A DNA stretch of 13,933 nt from an uncultured Chloroflexota bacterium (GCA_903924005.1 CAIXZV010000235.1:1-13933), one strand, 5' to 3'; counted from the first letter of the stretch, positions 1 to 6,778 are shown. Notes: generated by a model not told the origin, from the sequence alone. Program-made: numbers and translations.

Positions 1-986
1 CCCGAGAGGTGCCAGCCGCGCTCCGGCGGGACCGTCACGCCCCACGCCGCGTCAAACTTGGCGCGTGCTGCGTCGTTCTCCAGATGCTGGAAGCCCGGGA
101 GCCGGTCCGGCAGCGCGCCCGCGTCACCGCCGCCCTGGACGTTGTTCTGGCCGCGGAGCGGGTTGACGCCGCTGCCCCACTTGCCCACGTGCCCGGTGAG
201 CAGCGACAGGCTGATCAGCGAAAGGACGTTGTCCACCGCGTTGTGGTGCTCGGTGATGCCCAGCGTCCAGCAGATCATCGCCTTGTCGGCGGTGGCGTAG
301 GCGTGGGCCGCCTCGCGGATGGCATCCGCCGGGACACCCGTCAGACGCTCTGCGTACTCCAGCGTGAACGGCTCCACGGCCTCCCGATAGGCATCAAAGC
401 CCGACGTGGCGCGGTTGATGAACTCCATGTTTGCCAGGCCCGCGGCGATGATCTCGCGACCCATCGCGTTGGCCATGACGATGTCGGTGCCAACGTCCAA
501 GCCCAGCCACAGGTCGGCCCACTCGGCCGATGACGTGCGCCGCGGGTCAACCGCAACCAGGCGCGCGCCGTTGTGGATGCCCCGCAGCAGGTGGTGGAAG
601 AAGATCGGGTGCGTCTCGCGGGCGTTGCTGCCCCACAGGAGCACGAGATCCGTGTCCTCAGCCTCTCGATATGAGCTGGTTGAACCGCCAGCGCCAAACA
701 CGGTCGCCAGACCGGCGACAGAGGGGGCGTGTCAGGTTCGGTTGCAGCTGTCGATGTTGTTGCTGCCCAGAACCACTCGGGAGAGCTTCTGCGCCGCGAA
801 GTTGACCTCGTTGGTCGACCGGCTGCAGCTGAAGATCCCGTAGGTCTTGGGGCCGTGCGCCGCGCCCGCCGCTTTGAGCCCTGCAGCCACCTTGTCGAGC
901 GCTTCGTCCCACGTGGCGGGGCGGAGCGGCGACTGGCGGTTGTCGCGCACCAGCGGTGTGGTGAGGCGGACGTACTCCTTCGGCAC
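1..986 (-). CDS. fdhF: Formate dehydrogenase catalytic (alpha) subunit, selenocysteine-containing, 3' end beyond window
   Basis: Molybdenum/bis-MGD enzyme that oxidises formate to CO2. About 328 codons are visible and the gene runs off the left edge. Read across one UGA at 732-734, the frame is open throughout and matches E. coli FdhF. Recognisable parts are the RLTTPLVR segment, NNIDSCNRT-U-HAPSVAGL around the active site (Sec about residue 85, followed by the conserved His), LLWGSNARETHP, VDPRRT and VNPLRGQNNVQG. The GTG start at 984-986 has a GAGG Shine-Dalgarno (994-997) 7 nt upstream, and the frame is closed by a stop at 1014-1016. Unusually, nothing corresponds to the N-terminal [4Fe-4S] domain: there is no CxxCxxxC motif, only two Cys before the Sec, and only 73 nt before the next gene. 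Sec is therefore at about residue 85 rather than about 140 as in E. coli. The family is certain. Whether it is a functional shortened enzyme or a 5'-truncated gene is open. Confidence 0.9.
703..731 (-). promoter_or_regulatory. Bacterial SECIS element
   Basis: Directly 3' of the UGA the mRNA folds into a 6-bp perfect stem, GUCGCC (719-714) with GGCGAC (708-703), closing a 5-nt loop GGUCU (713-709). Eighteen nt separate the UGA from the loop GGU, exactly as in the E. coli fdhF SECIS, whose apical loop also contains GGUCU. The base at the position of the functionally important U17 of E. coli (here 718) is also U. The loop is the SelB-binding determinant that delivers Sec-tRNA. Confidence 0.9.
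732..734 (-). other. In-frame UGA read as selenocysteine
   Basis: TGA on the minus strand at the exact position of the catalytic Sec/Cys of formate dehydrogenases. The preceding residues are SCNRT and the following ones are HAPSVAGL, which match E. coli FdhF (RV-U-HGPSVAGL). The frame has no other stop down to the window edge, which argues for recoding rather than a nonsense mutation. The selD gene in the same window supports a selenium-using genome. Confidence 0.93.
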
Positions 987-1059
987 TGAAGTACCTCGAG
1001 GTGATGGGTCCGATCAACTGAGTGTAGACCGGCGTGGCGTGGCGCGTGCGGTCCCGCGT

Positions 1060-1497
1060 CTAGCGGATGCGCTCGAGGCGGATGGCCGGGATGAGGCGCG
1101 TCGTGCGCTTCTCGTAGTCAGCGAAACCTGGGTTGAGCGCCACGTGGGCGGCCCAGAGGCGGTCACGCTCGGCGCCTTCGGTGATGACCGCGCGCGCCTG
1201 ATACTTCTCGCCGCCGGCCTCGACCGTGACGATGGGGTTTGCCTGGATGTTGGCAAACCAGGCCGGGTGCGCCGGTGCGCCGCCCTTGCTGGCCATGATC
1301 ACGGGGTTGTCGCCGTCGCGGCTGAACACAAGCGGCGCGATGCGCGGCTCCCCGGTCTTGGCGCCGGTGGTGGTCAGCAGCAACACGGGCCGGCCAACGA
1401 ACGGGCCGCTCTGCGCCTCGCCGTGGGCGCGGATATCGCTGATCAGGGTTTCGGTCATGGCGTGCCAGGCGGCGCGCGAGTCGGTTTCGGTCGTCAT
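1060..1497 (-). CDS. F420-dependent nitroreductase-family protein (Ddn-like)
   Basis: A 145-residue protein of the deazaflavin-dependent nitroreductase family (split beta-barrel, F420H2-using reductases, often annotated nitroreductase/deazaflavin-dependent oxidoreductase). Visible family signatures are GRPVLLLTTTGAKTGEPR near residues 35-52 and SKGGAPAHPAWFANIQANP near 69-87, the latter the typical cofactor-side motif. The length is normal for the family. The ATG at 1495-1497 is chosen because homology starts just after it and a TATACT -10 hexamer (1504-1509, minus strand) lies 6 nt upstream, suggesting a leaderless mRNA. The frame stays open further upstream but overlaps the divergent gene and has no family similarity. 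The physiological substrate cannot be deduced. It implies that the host makes coenzyme F420. Confidence 0.85.
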   Translation of the reverse strand: MTTETDSRAAWHAMTETLISDIRAHGEAQSGPFVGRPVLLLTTTGAKTGEPRIAPLVFSRDGDNPVIMASKGGAPAHPAWFANIQANPIVTVEAGGEKYQARAVITEGAERDRLWAAHVALNPGFADYEKRTTRLIPAIRLERIR

Positions 1498-1564
1498 GTG
1501 ACGAGTATATCGTTGATTACGCAACGACCTTTCCGGCGCATCGCGGCGGTGGTAGCGTCCCGCC
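1498..1564. promoter_or_regulatory. Divergent promoter region with a candidate operator
   Basis: A 67-bp gap between divergent genes. Minus strand: -10 TATACT (1504-1509) with 6 nt to the ATG. Plus strand: -10 TAGCGT (1553-1558) with 6 nt to the ATG at 1565. Neither has a clear -35. Between them lies the dyad CGTTG-N6-CAACG (1511-1526), which contains TGATTACGCAAC. A near copy of that 12-mer is upstream of the CoA-disulfide reductase gene (13812-13823). The promoters fit the TANNNT-N6-ATG pattern of leaderless genes. The operator role is a guess. Confidence 0.45.
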
Positions 1565-3001
1565 ATGCCCACCATGCTGCGTGTCCTCACTGATTCCGAG
1601 ATTGCCTCCATCCACGAGCAGAGCCTCGTGGTCCTTGCCCGGACCGGGATGCGGATCGATTCGGCCAAGGCTCGCGCGTTGCTGGGGCAGGCTGGCGCCC
1701 AGGTGGACGAGGGGGAGCGCCGCGTCCGGTTCCCGCGGGCGCTGGTGGAGGCGTCGCTCGCCGCGGCGCCAAAGCAGTTCACGCTTGGCGGCCGCCGGCC
1801 TGGCTACGGGTTCACGGCCGGTGCCGGCGAGAGCACGATGATGCCCGACGGCGAATCCACCACCTTCTACGACCCGGCCAGCGGCATTCGGCGCGCCGCC
1901 ACGCTGGATGACTGGTCAAACGCCACCAAGCTTGTGGACGCCATCGACGAGATTGGCCTCTACTGGCGGATGGTGAATTCCGGTGTGTCGGGACCCGGCG
2001 TTGGACCCGCCGTCGCCCATTGGGCTGAGGTCCACCGCCTCTTCTCCAAGCACATCCAGGACGAGATTGCGGGACCGGCCGAAGCCGCCTGGCTGCTGGA
2101 GATCCTGGGCACCCTCTTTGGCGGCCGCGAGGCGGTCCGCGCGCTGCACCCGTTCTCGGTGCTGTTCTGTCCGGTTTCCCCGCTGGCGATGGAGGAGTCC
2201 CACACGGACGCGTACCTCGCCACGGCGGGCTGGGACATCCCCATCTGCATCATGCCGATGCCGATGATGGGCACGTCAGCGCCAACCGGGCTGCGCTCCA
2301 CGATTGTGAGCGGCAACGCCGAGGTGCTTGGCGCGATCTGTCTTGTGCAGGCGATGGCGCCCGGGACGCCGGTGCTGTACGGGCCGGCGTTGGCGGTGAT
2401 GGAGCCCCGTACCGGCCGATGGGGCGGCGGCGGCCCCGAGCACTCGCTGCTGGGCGCGGCGGTGACCGAGATGGGGCGGTTCTACGGGCTCCCCGTCACG
2501 TCGTCCAGCGGCGGGACGGACCACTACGTGACGGGGATCCAGGCGGCGTACGAGCGCACGTGGAACTGGATGCTGCCCGTGCTGTCCTGGCCGGACGTGC
2601 TGATTGGACCCGGCGCGTTGGGCGGCGCGTCCACGCTCTGCCTTGAGCAGCTGATGATCGACGTGGAGGTGTACCGGGCGTGCCGGCGCATGCACGACGG
2701 CATCGGCATGGGCGTGGGCGAGGCTGATGTGGTGGCCGCACTGGACGAGGTGGGTCCGGTGGGGGACTTCCTGTCCCGCACGGAGACCCGTGACGCGGTC
2801 CGCGGCGGGGAGTGGTTCATGCCGCGGCTGGGCTACCACGGCACGTTTGACCGCTGGGAGGCAAAGGGCCGCCCCGAGATCATCGATGAGGCGCGCGAGG
2901 CCGCGGCAAAGACGGTTGCCGCGCACAAGCCCGTGCCCATGTCCGAAGACGTGGCGGCGGCCTTGGCCGAGATCGAGCGGCGCTCCGCCAAAGCTGGGTG
3001 A
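1565..3001 (+). CDS. MttB-superfamily (trimethylamine methyltransferase-like) protein, non-pyrrolysine
   Basis: A 478-residue protein of the MttB/trimethylamine methyltransferase superfamily (TIM-barrel enzymes that move a methyl group from a quaternary or tertiary amine to a corrinoid protein). Supporting features are the usual length, the N-terminal IHEQSLVVLARTGMRID segment, the glycine-rich central barrel strands, and SSSGGTDHYVTGIQAAYE near residues 318-335, where MttB proteins carry a related D-x-Q-x-GYE motif. No in-frame amber codon occurs, so this is not a pyrrolysine enzyme. It belongs with the glycine-betaine-type (MtgB-like) or uncharacterised members. No corrinoid protein, reactivase or MtgA-like partner is in the window, so the substrate is unknown. 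The start at 1565 is preferred for its -10 box 6 nt upstream; an ATG at 1574 is the alternative. Confidence 0.85.
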   Translation: MPTMLRVLTDSEIASIHEQSLVVLARTGMRIDSAKARALLGQAGAQVDEGERRVRFPRALVEASLAAAPKQFTLGGRRPGYGFTAGAGESTMMPDGESTTFYDPASGIRRAATLDDWSNATKLVDAIDEIGLYWRMVNSGVSGPGVGPAVAHWAEVHRLFSKHIQDEIAGPAEAAWLLEILGTLFGGREAVRALHPFSVLFCPVSPLAMEESHTDAYLATAGWDIPICIMPMPMMGTSAPTGLRSTIVSGNAEVLGAICLVQAMAPGTPVLYGPALAVMEPRTGRWGGGGPEHSLLGAAVTEMGRFYGLPVTSSSGGTDHYVTGIQAAYERTWNWMLPVLSWPDVLIGPGALGGASTLCLEQLMIDVEVYRACRRMHDGIGMGVGEADVVAALDEVGPVGDFLSRTETRDAVRGGEWFMPRLGYHGTFDRWEAKGRPEIIDEAREAAAKTVAAHKPVPMSEDVAAALAEIERRSAKAG

Positions 3002-3054
3002 ATCTTGGTGAATCTGGGTAGCCATCACGGTGTCCCCCTGCCAACATCGGCGGC

Positions 3055-3062
3055 AAGGAGGT
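3055..3062 (+). promoter_or_regulatory. Strong Shine-Dalgarno fixing the ABM gene start
   Basis: AAGGAGGT, almost fully complementary to the 16S 3' end, 7 nt before the ATG at 3070. It rules against the in-frame GTG at 3061. It also shows that this genome mixes SD-led and apparently leaderless genes. Confidence 0.75.
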
Positions 3063-3069
3063 GCGTCCT

Positions 3070-3363
3070 ATGTACGGCACGATGGCCAGAATCCAGCCGC
3101 TCCCGGGCAAAGAGGCGGAGTTGATCGCGATTGGCGACTCGATGCGCGAGGCTCCCATGCCAGGCTTCCGCGCGAGCTTCCTCTTCAAGCCGGATCACAA
3201 TCCCTATTCAAACCCGACCTACTTCCTGGTTGCGGTGTTTGAGGACGAGGCCACGTACAAGGCCAACGCCGACAGCCCCGGGCAGGACGCCCGCTACCGC
3301 GAGCTGCGTGCGCTGCTTGCGGCCGGTCCCGACTGGATGGACGGCACGTACTGGGGGATGTAG
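3070..3363 (+). CDS. Small ABM (antibiotic biosynthesis monooxygenase)-like dimeric alpha/beta-barrel protein
   Basis: A 97-residue protein with the ABM/dimeric alpha+beta barrel pattern: MYGTMARIQPLPGKEAEL (strand then helix), a central GFRASFLFKP strand, YFLVAVFEDEATYKANADSP, and a terminal helix ending in DWMDGTYWGM. Such proteins are cofactor-less monooxygenases, heme-degrading enzymes or simple ligand binders; nothing here decides which. The ATG at 3070 is chosen because a near-perfect Shine-Dalgarno AAGGAGGT (3055-3062) sits 7 nt before it. A GTG at 3061 in the same frame lies inside that site and is unlikely. It follows the MttB-like gene by 68 nt on the same strand and may share its transcript. 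Confidence 0.7.
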   Translation: MYGTMARIQPLPGKEAELIAIGDSMREAPMPGFRASFLFKPDHNPYSNPTYFLVAVFEDEATYKANADSPGQDARYRELRALLAAGPDWMDGTYWGM

Positions 3364-3372
3364 CCCGCTCAA

Positions 3373-3420
3373 GAGCCCCGGCCATTTGACGGCCCGGCGG
3401 GCTCGGGGCAACCTCGGGGC
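3373..3420 (+). promoter_or_regulatory. Hairpin and leaderless-type promoter before the zinc-finger membrane gene
   Basis: TTGACG (3386-3391) and CAACCT (3409-3414) are spaced by 17 nt, and 6 nt separate the latter from the ATG at 3421: a good -35, a weak -10 and a leaderless start. The same stretch can form a GC-rich hairpin, GAGCCC (3373-3378) with GGGCTC (3399-3404), with further GGCC pairing inside. It could attenuate transcription from the upstream genes but has no T-tract, so I do not call it a rho-independent terminator. Confidence 0.45.
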
Positions 3421-3996
3421 ATGACCGACACGGCCACCCCCGAGGAGCTGCCCGTAACCGACGGGCCGTTCTTTTGCTACCGCCACCCAGATCGAGAAAC
3501 CTGGGTCAGCTGCGGCCGCTGCGACCGACCCATCTGCACGCGCTGCGCCATGCAGGGCCCGGTGGGTTTGCGGTGCGCTGACTGCGGCAAGCCGGCGTTT
3601 GATCCGCTGACCTCGCTGACCACCGGGCAGGCCGTTGGCGCGTTTCTCATTGCACTCATCGGCGGTCTTGTTGTCTCGATGATTGCGCCTCGGATTGGCT
3701 TCTTCGGGCTGATCCTGGCGTATCTCGGCGGCGGGTTCACCGCGGACATGACCATGCGCTCCATTGGGTTCAAGGCGGGTCCGATGATCGCCGGGCTGGT
3801 GATTGGCGGGATTGCTGTTGGGGCGCTCGCCGCCTTCGGCCTTGGGTATGGCTCCGTGCTTTCGGCCGTGATGGCCTCATCGGACCCCGCGGCATCGCTG
3901 GCGGCGGTGTTTGGCCCGCTGCTCCTGCCCGGCCTCGGCTGGGGCGCGCTGTACGGGGCGGTTGTTGCCGCGGGGGCCTGGCAGAAGCTTCGCTAG
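3421..3996 (+). CDS. Membrane protein with N-terminal B-box-type zinc finger
   Basis: A 191-residue protein of unknown function. The N-terminus holds a double zinc-finger pattern of C19, H22, C31, C34, C39, C42, C52 and C55 (CxxH-x8-CxxC-x4-CxxC-x9-CxxC), the B-box-like module often found at the N-terminus of bacterial rhomboid-type and DUF membrane proteins. Residues about 70-190 are very hydrophobic and Gly/Ala rich, consistent with about four membrane segments. No rhomboid GxSG serine motif is visible, so it is not an obvious protease. The stop codon TAG (3994-3996) directly abuts the stop of convergent selD. Confidence 0.75.
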   Translation: MTDTATPEELPVTDGPFFCYRHPDRETWVSCGRCDRPICTRCAMQGPVGLRCADCGKPAFDPLTSLTTGQAVGAFLIALIGGLVVSMIAPRIGFFGLILAYLGGGFTADMTMRSIGFKAGPMIAGLVIGGIAVGALAAFGLGYGSVLSAVMASSDPAASLAAVFGPLLLPGLGWGALYGAVVAAGAWQKLR

Positions 3997-5094
3997 CTAG
4001 TGGAGCGCGACGCCCGGGAGCTCGCCCTCGCCCAGGGCTTCCACAACACCGACGCGCCAGAACGGCACGCCTGAACGGGCGAAATCCGCCTCGACTGCCT
4101 CGAGCTTGGCCGGATCGATGGCCGCAAGCAGCCCTCCGGAGGTCTGCGGGTCATGCGCCAGCGTGATCCTCTCGCGCGCAACGCCGTGTGCAACCGCAAG
4201 CGCGGGCGCCGTGAACCGGCGGTTGTGCGCGGCGCCACCCGTCTCCACGCCGGCCCGGGCCGTATCCAGCGCACCACCCAGCGCGGGCAGGGCATCGGCG
4301 TCAAAGACGAGACGCGCGCCCGACGCACGGGCCATCTCCAGACCGTGGCCCAAGAGGCCAAAGCCCGTCACATCGGTTGCTCCGCTGGTGCCGTGGCGGC
4401 CCAGCGCTTCGGCGGCCGCCCTATTGAGGCCACGCATCTGGGTGATCGCGGCGTCAAGATCTGCTGGCGCCACCTTGCCGCTTCGGCTGCCGCTCACAAG
4501 GAGCCCGGTGCCAAGGCGCTTGGTCAGCAGCAGCACATCGCCGGGCTTCGCCCCGCCCTTGCGAAACAGCTTGTCAGGGTGGGCCGCGCCGATCACCGCT
4601 AGCCCGTACTTGGGTTCCGTATCGCGGATCGTGTGACCGCCGGCAAGCATGCCGCCCGCCTCGCGGACCTTGCCGGCGGCCGCCTCAAACACGGCCCGCA
4701 AAGCGTGCGTGGGGAAGTCCTCCGGGAACGCCGCGATGGACAGCGCAAACAGCACGCGACCGCCCATGGCAAACACGTCGGACAGCGCGTTGGCTGCGGC
4801 GATCTCGCCGTATGCCGCCGGGTCATCCACAAGCGGTGGGAAGAAGTCCAGCGTGCCGATGACGGCGAGGTCGTCGCTCAGCCGGTAGGCCGCGGCATCG
4901 TCGGGCGGCTCAAGCCCTGCGATCAGGTTGGCGTCGGCGGCCACGCCCTCCGCCCCGCCGGCACCCACGGCTCCCAGCCCGGCCAGTGCTTCGGCCAGCA
5001 GGTCTGCGCCAAGCTTGGCAGCGCACCCGCCGCACTCGGTCATCTCGGTGAGGCGGATGGTCGGCAGGTCTGCGGCAATCTCGGGGGCGCTCAT
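3997..5094 (-). CDS. selD: Selenide, water dikinase (selenophosphate synthetase)
   Basis: Makes selenophosphate from selenide and ATP, the selenium donor for Sec-tRNA synthesis and for selenouridine in tRNA. A 365-residue protein of the PurM/SelD (AIRS) fold. The N-terminal motif RLTEMTECGGCAAKLGA contains C24 and K27, aligning with the catalytic Cys17 and Lys20 of E. coli SelD, so this copy uses Cys rather than Sec. Further hallmarks are AVIGTLDFFPPLVDDP (residues about 70-85), ANALSDVFAMGG, MLAGGHTI, TDVTGFGLLGHGLEMA and DPQTSGGLL. The ATG at 5092-5094 is chosen because homology begins there; a longer reading overlaps cydC. It starts 7 nt after the cydC stop and so is probably the last gene of the cyd operon. 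It is the enzyme needed for the UGA-containing formate dehydrogenase at the left edge. Confidence 0.96.
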   Translation of the reverse strand: MSAPEIAADLPTIRLTEMTECGGCAAKLGADLLAEALAGLGAVGAGGAEGVAADANLIAGLEPPDDAAAYRLSDDLAVIGTLDFFPPLVDDPAAYGEIAAANALSDVFAMGGRVLFALSIAAFPEDFPTHALRAVFEAAAGKVREAGGMLAGGHTIRDTEPKYGLAVIGAAHPDKLFRKGGAKPGDVLLLTKRLGTGLLVSGSRSGKVAPADLDAAITQMRGLNRAAAEALGRHGTSGATDVTGFGLLGHGLEMARASGARLVFDADALPALGGALDTARAGVETGGAAHNRRFTAPALAVAHGVARERITLAHDPQTSGGLLAAIDPAKLEAVEADFARSGVPFWRVGVVEALGEGELPGVALH

Positions 5095-5101
5095 CCCCGG
5101 A

Positions 5102-6778
5102 TCATAGGCCGCTGTGCGGCAAGGTGATCGATGGTCCTCGGGGCCATGAACCAACAGGGAACAGCTCTGGGCGGTGGGTTAGGACGAGGACAGCGCGCAA
5201 CCCAGCAATGCGGTCCAGGTCAGCGACGAAGGCATGCGCGGCCCTCTCGTCCAGGTGCTCTGTGGGTTCGTCGAGGATCAGGATCCTGACGTTCGCGAGC
5301 AGGGCGCGAGCAAGTGCCAGCCGCTGGCGCTGACCGCCCGAGAGCCGCGCCCCGTGTTCGCCGACGGCGGTCGCCAACCCAGCCGGCAGCGATTGGACCC
5401 ACGAGAGGAGTCCGGCTGCGTCCAGCGCCTGCTCGAGGTCCTCGGCTCGTGCGTCCGGCATGGCGATGCGGAGGTTGTCCGCGAGCGTCGCGTCGAAGAT
5501 GTGTGGGTCCTGCTCGCACAGGCCCATCACACGGCGCACGTCATCGCCCGCCAGCGCGGCAAGTTCATGGGTGGCGCCCTCGCCGTCCACCAATGCGAGC
5601 GTGCCGCTCGACGGGTTGAGGAAGCGAAGGCAGGCAGCGGCGAGCGTACTCTTCCCGGCGCCGCTGACGCCGCTGACGACAAGCCGGCCACCGGCGACAA
5701 GGTCGAGGTTGAGCGGACCGAGTGCGTCTGCGCACGCGCCCGGGTATCGCACACAGAGGCTCCGCACGCGAAGCCCGACGGCCCCCGGTGGGATTCGGGC
5801 GGGGGAGGCCGGCTCACACACCGGATCGGGTCGCCGGAGGATGTCCTGCAGACGGCCCGCCGACGAGGCGAGGCCGGGCAACAGCCTTGCCGCGGGAGCG
5901 AGTGGGGCCACAATCTCGTGCACGGCGATTGGCGTGAGCACGATCACCGCGAGCGCCACGCCCGTAAGCGTGCCTGCGTGAACGGCGGCGATTGCGGTGA
6001 GCAACGAGATCCATACCGCGGCCCCGGCGGCGAGGCCGGCGACGAGAGTGCCAACTCCCGCACCCTGGGCGGAGCGTCGTTCGGCATCGGCAAGGACCCG
6101 ACCCGTGACCTCTAGCGACGCCAGCGCTTGCGGCAGGGCGCCAAGCGCGAGCAGTTCCGGGGCGCCGCGCAGGGTCTCGATCGCGATGTCGGCCATCGCT
6201 CCGCGCGCCGGCGACAGGCTGCGCTCGGACTGGCTGGCTACAGCAGCCGCGGCGAGCGGACCGACAAAGGCGGTAACCAGGACCGACCCTGCCAGCACTG
6301 CAGCAGCGACCGGCAGCAGACCGCCGATCAGCACAACCGCTCCTGCGGCGGCGATGCCAGCTGCCAACCCCGGCAGCAGGACGCGCAGCCACAGATCGGC
6401 AAGACCGTCGACGTCGCCGATCAGCCGGGCCAAGAGGTCTCCGGACCGGAGTTCGGCAAGACCGGCAGGCGCGAGGCGGGCGAGGCGGGCATAGACGCTC
6501 GCTCGCAGCTCGGCAAGAACGCGAAGCGCTGCGTCGTGTGCCGCAAGCCTCTCGGCGTAGCGCAGCACGCCGCGGCCGATGCCGAACGCGCGCACGGCGG
6601 TGACCGAGAGCATCAGAGCGAACATCGGCGGCTGTTCCGCAGCGCGGGAGATCAGCCATGCGGACGTGGCGGCGAGGCCGATGGCGCACGCAGCGGCACC
6701 CACCCCGGCCAAGACGGCGAGCAGCAAGCGGGGCGCCACAGGACGGCCGTAGCGCAATACGGCGAGCAGGGCGCTCAC
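5102..6778 (-). CDS. cydC: Thiol reductant ABC exporter subunit CydC
   Basis: Half of the heterodimeric CydDC ABC exporter, which exports glutathione/cysteine-type thiols and is needed to assemble cytochrome bd. A 558-residue protein: a membrane domain with six segments (about residues 10-320), then an ATPase domain with Walker A GVSGAGKST (about 370-378), Q-loop EQDPHIF, signature LSGGQRQRL (about 479-487), Walker B ILILDEP and H-loop LTHRP. The proposed start is the GTG at 6776-6778, which overlaps the cydD stop as GTGA, typical of translational coupling, with GAGGG about 10 nt upstream. A GTG at 6817 would add 13 non-homologous residues. selD follows 7 nt after its stop. Confidence 0.93.
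   Translation of the reverse strand: MSALLAVLRYGRPVAPRLLLAVLAGVGAAACAIGLAATSAWLISRAAEQPPMFALMLSVTAVRAFGIGRGVLRYAERLAAHDAALRVLAELRASVYARLARLAPAGLAELRSGDLLARLIGDVDGLADLWLRVLLPGLAAGIAAAGAVVLIGGLLPVAAAVLAGSVLVTAFVGPLAAAAVASQSERSLSPARGAMADIAIETLRGAPELLALGALPQALASLEVTGRVLADAERRSAQGAGVGTLVAGLAAGAAVWISLLTAIAAVHAGTLTGVALAVIVLTPIAVHEIVAPLAPAARLLPGLASSAGRLQDILRRPDPVCEPASPARIPPGAVGLRVRSLCVRYPGACADALGPLNLDLVAGGRLVVSGVSGAGKSTLAAACLRFLNPSSGTLALVDGEGATHELAALAGDDVRRVMGLCEQDPHIFDATLADNLRIAMPDARAEDLEQALDAAGLLSWVQSLPAGLATAVGEHGARLSGGQRQRLALARALLANVRILILDEPTEHLDERAAHAFVADLDRIAGLRAVLVLTHRPELFPVGSWPRGPSITLPHSGL

Noticed and set aside
732..986. A short 84-codon gene ending at the TGA at 732-734, or fdhF as a pseudogene
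   Set aside because: The frame stays open for the rest of the window with continuous formate dehydrogenase homology, and the TGA sits at the Sec position with a SECIS behind it.
1014..1016. A second UGA read-through that would extend fdhF upstream to regain the Fe-S domain
   Set aside because: The upstream reading has no Cys motif, runs into the nitroreductase-family gene within about 45 nt and has no SECIS; there is no room for the domain.
2995..3017. Short direct repeat GGTGAATCT at the end of the MttB-like gene
   Set aside because: Two imperfectly placed copies of 9 bp around a stop codon; nothing indicates an attachment site or mobile element.
3061..3069. GTG start of the ABM-like gene at 3061
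   Set aside because: The GTG overlaps the Shine-Dalgarno AAGGAGGT that serves the ATG at 3070.
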